Assembly (NCBI GenBank): GCA_003389325.1
Contig: QQVE01000053.1
Coordinates: 62,001 to 126,000, forward strand
Origin: Planctomycetota bacterium
GTDB lineage: Bacteria > Planctomycetota > Planctomycetia > Pirellulales > PALSA-1355
Length of the DNA stretch: 64,000 nt
Direction of reading: 5' to 3'
The translations under genes were made by a program, and so were the position numbers. The notes beneath the pieces are model-generated. The model saw only the letters and a program-made list of their open reading frames with translations, was not told where the DNA came from and did no database searches. Below are positions 50,870-60,630 of the stretch, piece by piece. The first letter of the stretch is position 1; every line of letters begins with the position of its first letter.

Positions 50870-52963
50870 ATGATGCAGCCCGATCCACGCTCCCAGAGCG
50901 AATCTCAAGAGACGCCGCCAACTCCGGCGGACGCGGTCGCTGGACCCGAATCGGGCCCTTCCGCGCCGCACGTTCCGCCCGGCCCGGGTCATCCGGCCGA
51001 CGAGCACCACCGCACGTTCTGGCTGTGGGTGATGTGCTTGACCGGCGTCGACTACTTCAGCACGCTGGGCTATCAGCCGTCGATCGCTTTCGAGGCGGCC
51101 GGCATTCTCGCGCCGATCGCCACGATCGTGTTGGTGCTGGTGACGTTGCTCGGCGCGCTGCCGGTTTATGCCCACGTCGCTCGCTGTTCGCCGAATGGCC
51201 AGGGTTCGATTGCCATTCTCGAGCGCCTGATGCGTGGCTGGACCGGCAAGACGGTCGTGCTGGCCCTGCTGGGCTTCGCGGCCACCGACTTCGTGATCAC
51301 CAAGACGCTGTCGGCCGCCGACGCCGCGGTGCACATGATCCACAATCCGCTCTGGCAGTACATGCCCCCCTTCGTGCATGCGCTGAGCGAGCACGGCCAG
51401 CAGATGGCGCTGACCATGACGCTGCTGCTGGTGCTGGGAGCGGTGTTCATGCGGGGCTTCAAGGAGGTCATCGGGCTGGCTGTGGTCGTCGTGGGGTTGT
51501 ACCTGACGCTGAACCTGCTGGTGGTCGGCAGCGGGCTGGTCTACCTCGCGCGCCACCCCGAATTGTTTTCGGACTGGACCACGAACCTGGCCGAGGGCAA
51601 CTGGTACTTGCGGCATCCGCCCCTCTCGGGTCACGACATGCTCACGGTCGTGCTGATCAGCATCCTGCTGTTTCCGAAGCTGGCGCTGGGGCTTAGCGGA
51701 TTCGAGACGGGCGTGGCGGTGATGCCGCTGATCCAGGGCGACCCCGACGACACGCCCGAGGAGCCGCGCGGCCGGATTCGCAACGCCAAGAAGCTGCTGG
51801 CCACGGCCGCGGGCATCATGTCGCTGTACCTGCTCGGCTCGGCGGCAGTGACCGCCACGCTGATTCCCCCCGGCGAACTGCTAAAAGAGCCGTCGCACGC
51901 CGCGGGCGCGCCCGAAGGGGGCGGCGGCAGCGCGGCCGACCGGGCGCTTGCGTTTCTTGCCCACGGTCAGGGGCCGCACGAGATCAACCCGCTGTTTGGC
52001 GATGCTTTCGGCACGCTGTACGACCTGTCGACGATGGTCATTCTCAGCTTCGCCGGCCTCAGCGCGATGGCGGGGCTGTTGAACCTGGTGCCGCAGTATC
52101 TGCCGCGCTACGGCATGGCGCCCGAGTGGACCCGGGCCGTACGGCCGCTGGTGGTGTTGTTCACGCTGATCAATCTGACGGTGACCTGGGTGTTTGGTGC
52201 CAGCGTCGAGGCCCAGGGCGGGGCGTATGCCACCGGCGTGCTGGTGCTGATTTCCAGCGCGTGCGTGGCTACGGTGATCGATCGCTACCGGCAGAACACG
52301 GGGCACTGGTTCATGCGGCTGTCGTGGCCGTTTCTGGCGATCACGGTCGTGTTTTTCTTCACGACCGCGGCCAACATGATCGAGCGGCCCGATGGGATCA
52401 AGATCGCCAGTTGGTTTATCATCGCGATCGTCGTGTCGAGCTTCGGTTCGCGTTTAAAGCGATCGACCGAGTTGCGTTTCAAGGCCTTCGAGTTCGCTGA
52501 CAACAACTCGCACTTCCTGTGGGACAGCCTCAAGCATCTCGAGTTTCCCGTGCTGGTGCCGCACCGCCCCGGACGTCGCGGGCTGGACGACAAAGAGGCC
52601 AGCATCCGACACCGCCACCGGCTGAGCGACGACGTGCCGATCGTGTTCATCGAGGCCGTACTGGGCGATCCCAGCGAGTTTCAGCAAAGCCCGCTGATGG
52701 AAATCAAGCAGCAGGAAGGGCGGTTCGTGATTCGCGTTTCGCGCTGTGCGTCGATCGCGCATGCGATTGCCACGATTGCGCTGGAGCTATCGCGCGGCGG
52801 GACGCCGCCCGAGATTCATTTCGGCTGGTCCGACGAAAGCGAGTTGACCGCAACCGTCGGGTTCTTCCTGTTCGGCGAGGGCAACGTGCCGTGGCGCGTG
52901 CGCGATCTGATTCGCAAGGCCGAGCCCGATCCGTCGCTGCACCCGCACGTGATCATCGGCTGA
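50870..52963 (+). CDS. APC-superfamily amino-acid permease-like transporter with long C-terminal domain
   Basis: A 697-residue membrane transporter. A hydrophilic proline-rich N-terminus (1-45), then about 12 helices: WLWVMCLTGVDYFSTLGYQP is an APC-like first helix region, SPNGQGSIAILERL is another marker and SGFETGVAVMPL is in a later helix. The C-terminal 150 residues (from about 550) are soluble, with DNNSHFLWDSLKHLEFPVLV and DDVPIVFIEAVLGDP, perhaps a regulatory domain. Substrate could be amino acids or potassium (KUP-like); I cannot decide. It starts with ATGATG at 50870. It is convergent to the PII gene, 25 bases away. Confidence 0.75.
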   Translation: MMQPDPRSQSESQETPPTPADAVAGPESGPSAPHVPPGPGHPADEHHRTFWLWVMCLTGVDYFSTLGYQPSIAFEAAGILAPIATIVLVLVTLLGALPVYAHVARCSPNGQGSIAILERLMRGWTGKTVVLALLGFAATDFVITKTLSAADAAVHMIHNPLWQYMPPFVHALSEHGQQMALTMTLLLVLGAVFMRGFKEVIGLAVVVVGLYLTLNLLVVGSGLVYLARHPELFSDWTTNLAEGNWYLRHPPLSGHDMLTVVLISILLFPKLALGLSGFETGVAVMPLIQGDPDDTPEEPRGRIRNAKKLLATAAGIMSLYLLGSAAVTATLIPPGELLKEPSHAAGAPEGGGGSAADRALAFLAHGQGPHEINPLFGDAFGTLYDLSTMVILSFAGLSAMAGLLNLVPQYLPRYGMAPEWTRAVRPLVVLFTLINLTVTWVFGASVEAQGGAYATGVLVLISSACVATVIDRYRQNTGHWFMRLSWPFLAITVVFFFTTAANMIERPDGIKIASWFIIAIVVSSFGSRLKRSTELRFKAFEFADNNSHFLWDSLKHLEFPVLVPHRPGRRGLDDKEASIRHRHRLSDDVPIVFIEAVLGDPSEFQQSPLMEIKQQEGRFVIRVSRCASIAHAIATIALELSRGGTPPEIHFGWSDESELTATVGFFLFGEGNVPWRVRDLIRKAEPDPSLHPHVIIG

Positions 52964-52988
52964 GAAGCGCAAGCGCAGCTCAAAGCGC

Positions 52989-53300
52989 TCAGAAGTCGAT
53001 GGTGCGCTCGGCCGAGGGGAGCACGAAGATCTTGCCGTCGCCCATGCGCCCGGTGCGGGCCGCCTCGACGATCTTGCGGTAGATCTCCTCGGCCCGGTTG
53101 TCTTCGACCCAGAGGGTGATTTCCACCTTGGGGAGAAAGGCCAGCGAGTACTCGCTTTCGCCGTACTTGTCGAGATAGCTCTTCTGCCGGCCGTAGCCTT
53201 TCACCTCGCGAACGGCGCACGCTTCGAGCGGCGCGCGTTTGAGGTTTTCGAGCACCTTCTCGGCCACGAACGGCTTCGTGATGGCGATGATTTGTTTCAC
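52989..53300 (-). CDS. PII-family signalling protein (GlnB/GlnK-like), short C-terminus
   Basis: A 103-residue trimeric signal protein that normally reads 2-oxoglutarate and ATP/ADP. The T-loop is VKGYGRQKSYLDKYGESEYS with Gln39 (2-oxoglutarate contact), Tyr51 in exactly the uridylylation place and Lys58 in FLPKVE. The second signature is TGRMGDGKIFVLP (83-95). It ends SAERTIDF at 103, where canonical PII (112) has the ATP-binding Arg101 and Arg103; those are missing. The start is GTG 53300. It is 33 bases after the ferredoxin gene and convergent to the transporter gene. Neither glnA nor amtB is near. Confidence 0.88.
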   Translation of the reverse strand: MKQIIAITKPFVAEKVLENLKRAPLEACAVREVKGYGRQKSYLDKYGESEYSLAFLPKVEITLWVEDNRAEEIYRKIVEAARTGRMGDGKIFVLPSAERTIDF

Positions 53301-53333
53301 GCTGCTCGTTCGCCGTTCGGAAGGGGCCGGAGC

Positions 53334-53681
53334 TCAACTAAAGAAGTTCTCGCCGAACCAGTTCAAGGGCGGCTTGGTTTGCACTTCCATGTCGCCGTTG
53401 ACCTCGGTCTGGCAGGCCAGCCGCATCGAGTCTTCGTTGCCGATGTAGGGCAGCGCCATCTTCAAGCGCGTCTTTTCGGCGACGCCCATCGAGCTGGCGT
53501 TTTCCATCCCCTTGGTGATCAGCACCCGGCAACTGCCGCAGAGGCTGAACCCGCGGCAGTTGGCGATGTTGTGGGGGAACGAGTAAAGCTGCACGCCGGC
53601 CCGCATGGCTTCCTTGCGAAGGTTGGACCCCTCGGGGACCTGGATCTCCTTCTTCTCGTTCACGAACTTGATGATTGCCAT
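53334..53681 (-). CDS. Plant-type [2Fe-2S] ferredoxin
   Basis: A 115-residue electron carrier. The cluster ligands are Cys42, Cys48, Cys51 (NCRGFSLCGSCRVL) and Cys90 (RLACQTEV), the standard plant-type C-x5-C-x2-C ... C order. The N-terminal strand MAIIKFVNEKKEIQVPEG is typical. The C-terminus has the extra NWFGENFF. ATG 53681; a longer frame upstream lacks support. The PII gene starts 33 bases after its stop. The pair could link reduced ferredoxin supply with nitrogen status, which is an inference. Confidence 0.9.
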   Translation of the reverse strand: MAIIKFVNEKKEIQVPEGSNLRKEAMRAGVQLYSFPHNIANCRGFSLCGSCRVLITKGMENASSMGVAEKTRLKMALPYIGNEDSMRLACQTEVNGDMEVQTKPPLNWFGENFFS

Positions 53682-53793
53682 CGGCCCTTTCCCGTTGTTT
53701 CGTCGACACAGATCCGCGTAGGCAAGATTGCCTCGAATCACCTAATTTAGCCCTTTCCCCACCGGAAATCTAGCACGTGCCGCGGGCGGGTGG

Positions 53794-55179
53794 TCACCCA
53801 AACAGCTCCACCAGCGGGCGGCCTTCGCTAATGCGGTGCGGGCGGTTTTCGCGGTCGTGGACCAGGCTCTCTGGCGGAATGCCCAGGGCGTGGTACATCG
53901 TGGCGATCAGGTCCTCGGGCGAAACGGGGTTGTCGCGCGGATAGGCCGCGTGGCGGTCGCTCGAGCCGTAGACCTGGCCGCCGCGGATGCCGCCGCCGGC
54001 CAGCACCACCGATTGGCACGCTCCCCAATGATCGCGGCCTTGGTTCTTGTTGATCTGCGGCGTGCGGCCGAACTCGCCCAGCATCACGACCAAGGTCTCG
54101 TCCAGCAGCCCGCGCGCTTGCAGGTCTGCGAGCAGGGCTGAGTAGGCCAGGTCGAGCGGCGGCAGGCAGTACTTTTCCTTGAGCATGGCATAGCCGCCGA
54201 TGCCGCCCAGCGAGGCCGTGCCGCCGTGGTTGTCCCACACGTTGGCCACGTTGCCATCGGGGCAGAGGTACGACCACACAACCGTCACCAGGCGGACGCC
54301 CGACTCGATCAACCGCCGGGCCAACAGAAAGCTCTCGCCGTACTCGTTGCGTCCGTACGCATCGCGCATCGCGTCGGACTCGCGCTCGAGCTCGAACGCT
54401 CCGCGCGCCTCGGGCGAGGCCAGCATGCGGAACGCCTGCTCGCGAAATTGCTCCAGCCCGCCGCCACCGGACGACCCGCGCCGTTGCACGACGCGATCGT
54501 GCTGCTCCAGCAGTTCGAGCAAACCGAAGCGGGCCTGCAGCCGGGTGGAGTCGATGCCTTCGAGCAGGTCGAGGCTGTGCGGCGGGGCCTTGTCCACTTC
54601 GCCCGGCGGCTTGAGCTCCAGCGGGTCGTGCTGCGCGCCGAGAAAGCCCGCATACGTGCCGGCATACGTGACGCCGTCGTGCCCGATGGGCGAGGGGATC
54701 GTCACCGCGGCAGGCATCGCGCCCCGCGGCTTGAAGTAGCTGACGACCGCGCCGGCGTTGGGCGCGTCGTTGCGGCTGCGCTGGTTGCGGGGCACGACCA
54801 GCGTATTGTTCACCTTACCGGTCAGCGTGTGGTAGACGCTCGCCTCGTGCACGTTGCTCTCGTGCGTGTACGAGCGGATGATGGCCATCTTGTCGGTGTG
54901 CCCGGCCGTCTTGGGCAACTGATCGCTGATTTGCACCCCGGGCGTGACCGTGTCGATCGGTTGAAACTGGCTGCGAATGCCCTCGGGGGCCTCGGGCTTC
55001 AGGTCCCACATGTCCTGCTGCGGCGGTCCGCCCCATAGATAGAGCAGGATGCAGCTCTTGGCTCGCGGCTTGAGCGCGGGCGTGGCCAGCGCCTGCTCGG
55101 CCCGCAGCAGGTTGGGCAGGGCCAGTGCGCCCAGGCCCGCCTGACCGAGCCGGATCATTGCATCGCGTCGATGGAGCAT
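53794..55179 (-). CDS. DUF1501 protein (sulfatase-like), exported
   Basis: A 461-residue exported protein of the planctomycete DUF1501 family. It has a Tat-like leader (MLHRRDAMIRLGQAGLGALA) and the family motif LYLWGGPPQQDMWDLKPEAP. The later VWDNHGG and MLGEFGRTPQINKNQGRDHW carry metal-site-like residues of the alkaline-phosphatase/sulfatase superfamily fold. Most DUF1501 genes follow a DUF1549/DUF1553 cytochrome gene; here none is next to it. ATG 55179 has GGGAG nine bases upstream. The function is unknown; a role in polysaccharide breakdown is the common guess. Confidence 0.9.
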   Translation of the reverse strand: MLHRRDAMIRLGQAGLGALALPNLLRAEQALATPALKPRAKSCILLYLWGGPPQQDMWDLKPEAPEGIRSQFQPIDTVTPGVQISDQLPKTAGHTDKMAIIRSYTHESNVHEASVYHTLTGKVNNTLVVPRNQRSRNDAPNAGAVVSYFKPRGAMPAAVTIPSPIGHDGVTYAGTYAGFLGAQHDPLELKPPGEVDKAPPHSLDLLEGIDSTRLQARFGLLELLEQHDRVVQRRGSSGGGGLEQFREQAFRMLASPEARGAFELERESDAMRDAYGRNEYGESFLLARRLIESGVRLVTVVWSYLCPDGNVANVWDNHGGTASLGGIGGYAMLKEKYCLPPLDLAYSALLADLQARGLLDETLVVMLGEFGRTPQINKNQGRDHWGACQSVVLAGGGIRGGQVYGSSDRHAAYPRDNPVSPEDLIATMYHALGIPPESLVHDRENRPHRISEGRPLVELFG

Positions 55180-55364
55180 GGCAAGAGACTCCCGGCGCCG
55201 TGGGTGAAACAAGCATCAACCGCGGCTTATCCTACCGCAGGTCGACCGAGGTGAGAAGCGTTTTCTCGCCCCGGTGGTTGGTCATTGCCGCGGGAATGTG
55301 GTAGACAAGCGCCCTTCGCTTCGGTCTCTATTTTCGCGACTTCACGTTTCGAGGGCGTCCATCC

Positions 55365-56372
<1,008 letters not shown>

Positions 56373-56388
56373 CCGTCCCCGCGCCGGT

Positions 56389-57441
56389 TTAGCCCGGAGC
56401 CATCGGCGACGGCGCGTCGGCTGCCGCCACACCGGTACTGCGCTGCGCCAACGTTCCCACGTCGACGATTTCCGCCCGATCCCCCGCCGCGTGCACCAAC
56501 TCGCAAATCATGTCGATCGTGCGAAACTCGGGGTCCGTGACGTACAAGCACGACGGGTGCCCCAAGAAGTCGTAGCACCCGCCGTTCTCGATCGCCCAGG
56601 TCACGCCGCGGCGCACGGCTTCGACGAACCACTCGAGCTGCCACCGCCCCGAGCGAAATGCCGTGATGTCACTCGGAGCGCACATCGGCACTTCGACCAG
56701 CCCGCTTTCGTACTGAAACGGCTGCGAGGCGGCCACGGCTTCCACGATAGCTTCGTACACCTCCGCGGTCGGCCGTTGCATCGGCTCGCCCAACGGGTGC
56801 GGGCGGTACATGCTGCTGACCCAGGTGAAGCCGAGCTCGAGCAGCATCTGCTGCACGTCGGGCCGGTCGAGCAGTCCCCGGGCAAAGCCCCCGGGCGTGC
56901 GAAAGCCCGCGGCCTCGATGCCCGCCCGTTCTTTAAGCGCTTCGCTCGCAAGGCGGATGTTCTCGCGAATCACTTCGGCCGGCTCGCGCCCGCGCAAGAG
57001 CCACGGTGCCCGGGCGAAGCGGAACTGGATGTCTTCGCCCCGTGTGGCCGTGACATTGACGTGGTCGTACGTGTGGTTGCCGATCGGATGCCCCGCGGCG
57101 TGAATCTGCTTGAGCCAGTCGATATTCTCCTGCTCGAACACGCGTCCCACGGCGAAGGCATGCAGCACGCCGCCGGCCGCCTTCACGCGGCGGCAGGCTT
57201 CGACCGTGTAACGCTTGGTCGGCTCGTTGAGGTTCCCCTTCTCGTAGTCCCAGTGCGTGTCGTCCCAGGCCGGGAAGTTGCGGCTCATCTCCAGATCGAG
57301 CGTGATGGCGATCTGCGCTTTGCGCCGCGGCTCGCCGGCTGACAGCGGGCGTCTGGTAAGCAGTCGAGCGCCGGCCGCCAGCGACAGGCCGAGAAACCCG
57401 CGCCGGCCGAATCGAGTGTCGCAGTGGTAAGCGTCGTTCAC
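56389..57441 (-). CDS. Exported polysaccharide deacetylase-family protein
   Basis: A 350-residue NodB-like deacetylase (carbohydrate esterase 4). A twin-arginine-like leader (FGRRGFLGLSLAAGARLL) shows export. The metal motif is HPIGNHTYDH (His123, His127), and the first motif TLDLEMSRNF is in the place of TFDD, so one of the two Asp is replaced by Leu/Glu. GFRTPGGFARGLL fits motif 3. It probably removes acetyl groups from a polysaccharide. The start is GTG 57441, whose last bases overlap the stop of the cytochrome gene (GTGA), so it is translationally coupled to that gene. Confidence 0.85.
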   Translation of the reverse strand: MNDAYHCDTRFGRRGFLGLSLAAGARLLTRRPLSAGEPRRKAQIAITLDLEMSRNFPAWDDTHWDYEKGNLNEPTKRYTVEACRRVKAAGGVLHAFAVGRVFEQENIDWLKQIHAAGHPIGNHTYDHVNVTATRGEDIQFRFARAPWLLRGREPAEVIRENIRLASEALKERAGIEAAGFRTPGGFARGLLDRPDVQQMLLELGFTWVSSMYRPHPLGEPMQRPTAEVYEAIVEAVAASQPFQYESGLVEVPMCAPSDITAFRSGRWQLEWFVEAVRRGVTWAIENGGCYDFLGHPSCLYVTDPEFRTIDMICELVHAAGDRAEIVDVGTLAQRSTGVAAADAPSPMAPG

Positions 57442-60400
57442 TTCTTCGCCTCCGCCGCCGGATCGCTTTGCAGATAGCCGAACAGGTCGCGCAGCTCCTG
57501 CGGCTGGAGCTGTTTCAACAGGTTCTCGGGCATCAGCGAGGTCGGCGCCTCGCGAATCTCGTCGACCTGGTCGCGGGGAACCGTCGTGCGTTCGTTCTTG
57601 GCTCCCAACAGCGTGATGCGGCTGGGCGTCTGCTCGACCAGCAGGCCGGTGAGCACGCGGCCGTCGCTCGTCGTGACCAGAAAGTTCATGTACTCGCGGC
57701 GAATGACCGCGCTGGGATCGACGATCGTGGCCAGCAACTCGGCCGTGTTCTTGCGATTGGCATGGGTCAGCTCCGGACCGATCTCGTTGCCTTCGCCGAA
57801 CAGCCGATGGCAGGTGCCGCAGTGCTTGGCAAACAGCGCCTTGCCGGCCGCGGGGTCGCCGGAAGCAGCTCGCAGGTCGTTGTTCAACCGCCGCATCTCG
57901 GCCAGCCGCTCCTCGGGCGTGCCGCGTCCGACGGCGCCCCAGTGCTTTTTTACCAGTTCGTCGAGCGCCGGATCCTCGTGCAGCGCCACGACCCGCAGTT
58001 GGTCGATGGCGATGTCTTTGGGGAGAAGCTTGCCATCGTCGACCTGGCGAAGCAGTGCCCGGGCCGACGCCTTGCGGCCGAGGAGCACGTCGAGAGCCTG
58101 CGTGCGGAGATCGTCCGCAAGGGCGTCGAGCGTCTCGAGCAGGGTGGCCGCGATGCGTTCATCGTCGAAGCGGGACAGGGCTGCCAGCGCCGCGCCGCGT
58201 AGCGATGATTCCTCCGTCGACTCGAACAACGCAAGCAAGGGCTCGACGGCGGAGGCGTTGCCGGTTTCGGCCAGCAACTCGAGGGCGTCGACGCGCGCCG
58301 GCTGCGGCGCCTTCTCGTCGGCTGCGAGTTCCAGCGCTTGTGCCTGGGCGCCGTCCCGGCCGGTCCGTATTGCCAGCCGGAGCAGGGCGATGTCGGTTGA
58401 ATCGGCGTGCCAGGCCTGATCGATGTGTTTGGCCAGCGACTCGGGTATGTCGAGAGAACCCGATGGACTGGTCTCGGTTTTGTTGGCCGCCGCCTGGTCG
58501 GCGAACAAGGTGCCGGCATTGCCGCCCGATGTGGTCAAACGGTCCTTTAGCCCCTGGTCCAGCGCGATCAGCATCGCGCGTTGGTGTTCGTCTGGCGTAG
58601 CCTGCAGCAGCGTGACGCAGGCCTTGTAGCCCGCGGACGAAGCCTCCGCGGCGTAACGTCGCACGAGCCGCGGCAGCACGGTCTCGCGGGCCAGTCGCCT
58701 CTCCCACACATCGGGCTCGGAGAACACTCGCACGATGCGGCTACGCGACTTCTCGCAATGCTGCTCGACGGCCCACCACACCAACAGCGGCACGAACGGG
58801 TCGTCGGCATCCACGTCGTGCAGCAGCAGCGCTTCGATGATCGGCAGGGCCTGGCCGGCCGGCAGCCGCTTGGCCGTGGCGGCCAGTTGCGCGCGCACGC
58901 TGGCCGTTTCTTCGTAGCGCGTGGCCTCGGCCAGCCGCATTGCCAGAAAAGGGGCCACGCGGTTTTCGTCCCCTAGCAGCCGCACGGTCCATCGCCGCAC
59001 GTCGGGATTGCCGTGGCTGAGCAGGTCGTCGGCCACGCGGTCGGAAAACCCGCCGCTGACGTACAACGCCCACAAGCCTTCGAGCGCGCCCGCGTCGTCG
59101 TTCATCGCCCGCTCGACGAGTTGTGGCACGACTTCCGCATCGCGCCGATTCGCCAACAATCGCCGAGCCTTGCGAACGTACCACGGGTTGCGATCCGCGA
59201 GCGTTTCGACCAGCTCCTGGCTGGAGCGGGAAACCAGTTCGCCGCCGATGCCGGAAGCGCGAAAGGGCTCGGCGTCTTTCCTGGCGATGCGGAAGATGCG
59301 GCCGTTGGTGCGATCCCAGTCGGCGTCGGGATCGGGATGTGCGGTGCGTGCATCGTGCCAGTCGCAGACGTAGATCGCGCCGTCGGGGCCGACCGTCACG
59401 TCGCTGGGGGCGAAGTGCGTGTCGCCGGAGACGAGCAAGTCGCCTTCGTGCTGCGCCGCGAACGTCGAGCCGCGCGGCGTCAGCTTGTGCCAATACATGG
59501 CATGGCCGAGCAGGTCGGCGCCGATGTACTTGCCCCCGAATCGCTCGCCGAGCAGATCGCCCTGGTAGATGAGTCCGCCGACGGTCACGTGCCCGCCCTT
59601 GAGCCCCGCGTGCGGCACGTGATCGAAATAGCCGTAGGCATGCGGGTTGTGCAGGGCCCCGTGCTTGCCGAACTGCTTCCAGTAGTACGCGCCCTGCACG
59701 CCGTGCAGCATCGCGTAGCCGCCGTAGTTGGTGGAGTAGAACAGCTCGCCGGCGGCGTCGAAGTCGAGCCCCCAGGCGTTGCCGCCCCCTTCGCAAAACA
59801 GCTCGAACCGCTTGCTCGCCGGGTGATAGCGCCAGACGCCCTGCTGAAACTCGATGCCGCGGATGTTCGACGTGACCGTGCTTCCCTGGCAGCCGTACAG
59901 CCAGCCATCGGGACCCCAGGTGAGCGAGTTGGCGACCGAATGGGCATCCTCCATGCCGAAGCCCGTGAGCAGCACCTCGGGATCGCCGTCGGGCGCGTCG
60001 TCGCGATCGCGGTCCGCGTAGAACAGCAAGTAGGGCACTTGCAGCACGTACACGCCGCCGTGGCCAAAGGCCAGCCCCGTAGCCAGGTTGAGCCCGTCGA
60101 CGAAGTCGTGCCCGCGGTCGGCCACGCCGTCGCCGTCGCTGTCGGAGAGAATCGTGATGCGGTCGGCCCCGCGCGGGCCGTGGGGCGGCGGTTCGGGCAC
60201 CTTGTCGTAAACGGTGCGCGAGTAGCGATCGACCTGCTTGCGCTCGAGCCCCGCGGGGTTGGGATACTGCAAGTACTGAATGACCCATAGCCGACCGCGG
60301 TCGTCGAACTCCATCGCCACCGGCTGCCGCACCAGCGGCTCGCTGGCGACCAATTGCACCTCGAGGCCCTCGGGCACCGTCATGTGCCGCGCGGCTTCGT

Positions 60401-60515
60401 CGGGCGGATAGCCCTGGGCACGCAAGATCGACGTGAGGGCTGCCAGCACGACGAACAGAGTAGCGAGCAGACGAGTCGGCAGGGATGCCGGAGAGTTGGG
60501 CTTTGTGCTGAGCAT
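57438..60515 (-). CDS. Giant secreted dehydrogenase-like/HEAT/cytochrome c protein, second copy
   Basis: A 1025-residue exported protein of the same type as 14335-17268. Signal peptide about 1-33 (LLATLFVVLAALTSILRA). A propeller from about 45 to 480 with Asp-rich loops (DSDGDGVADRG), then HEAT-like repeats (about 520-860), then the cytochrome c domain with HCGTCHR (Cys899, Cys902, His903) and GPELTHANRKN; the axial Met candidate is in TSLMPENLL. The start ATG 60515 was chosen for its signal peptide. It is the first gene of a two-gene unit with the deacetylase, which suggests a common polysaccharide substrate. Confidence 0.88.
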   Translation of the reverse strand: MLSTKPNSPASLPTRLLATLFVVLAALTSILRAQGYPPDEAARHMTVPEGLEVQLVASEPLVRQPVAMEFDDRGRLWVIQYLQYPNPAGLERKQVDRYSRTVYDKVPEPPPHGPRGADRITILSDSDGDGVADRGHDFVDGLNLATGLAFGHGGVYVLQVPYLLFYADRDRDDAPDGDPEVLLTGFGMEDAHSVANSLTWGPDGWLYGCQGSTVTSNIRGIEFQQGVWRYHPASKRFELFCEGGGNAWGLDFDAAGELFYSTNYGGYAMLHGVQGAYYWKQFGKHGALHNPHAYGYFDHVPHAGLKGGHVTVGGLIYQGDLLGERFGGKYIGADLLGHAMYWHKLTPRGSTFAAQHEGDLLVSGDTHFAPSDVTVGPDGAIYVCDWHDARTAHPDPDADWDRTNGRIFRIARKDAEPFRASGIGGELVSRSSQELVETLADRNPWYVRKARRLLANRRDAEVVPQLVERAMNDDAGALEGLWALYVSGGFSDRVADDLLSHGNPDVRRWTVRLLGDENRVAPFLAMRLAEATRYEETASVRAQLAATAKRLPAGQALPIIEALLLHDVDADDPFVPLLVWWAVEQHCEKSRSRIVRVFSEPDVWERRLARETVLPRLVRRYAAEASSAGYKACVTLLQATPDEHQRAMLIALDQGLKDRLTTSGGNAGTLFADQAAANKTETSPSGSLDIPESLAKHIDQAWHADSTDIALLRLAIRTGRDGAQAQALELAADEKAPQPARVDALELLAETGNASAVEPLLALFESTEESSLRGAALAALSRFDDERIAATLLETLDALADDLRTQALDVLLGRKASARALLRQVDDGKLLPKDIAIDQLRVVALHEDPALDELVKKHWGAVGRGTPEERLAEMRRLNNDLRAASGDPAAGKALFAKHCGTCHRLFGEGNEIGPELTHANRKNTAELLATIVDPSAVIRREYMNFLVTTSDGRVLTGLLVEQTPSRITLLGAKNERTTVPRDQVDEIREAPTSLMPENLLKQLQPQELRDLFGYLQSDPAAEAKK

Positions 60516-60630
60516 GATTGCCGGCAAACTATCGGGCGCGGGGGGAAACTTGTGGGGTGGTGCGGCCGAGCGAAGTCGCTGGCCGCCGTCGCCATCGTAA
60601 TCGACCGGCGCCACCGATCCCAGCTTTGCC

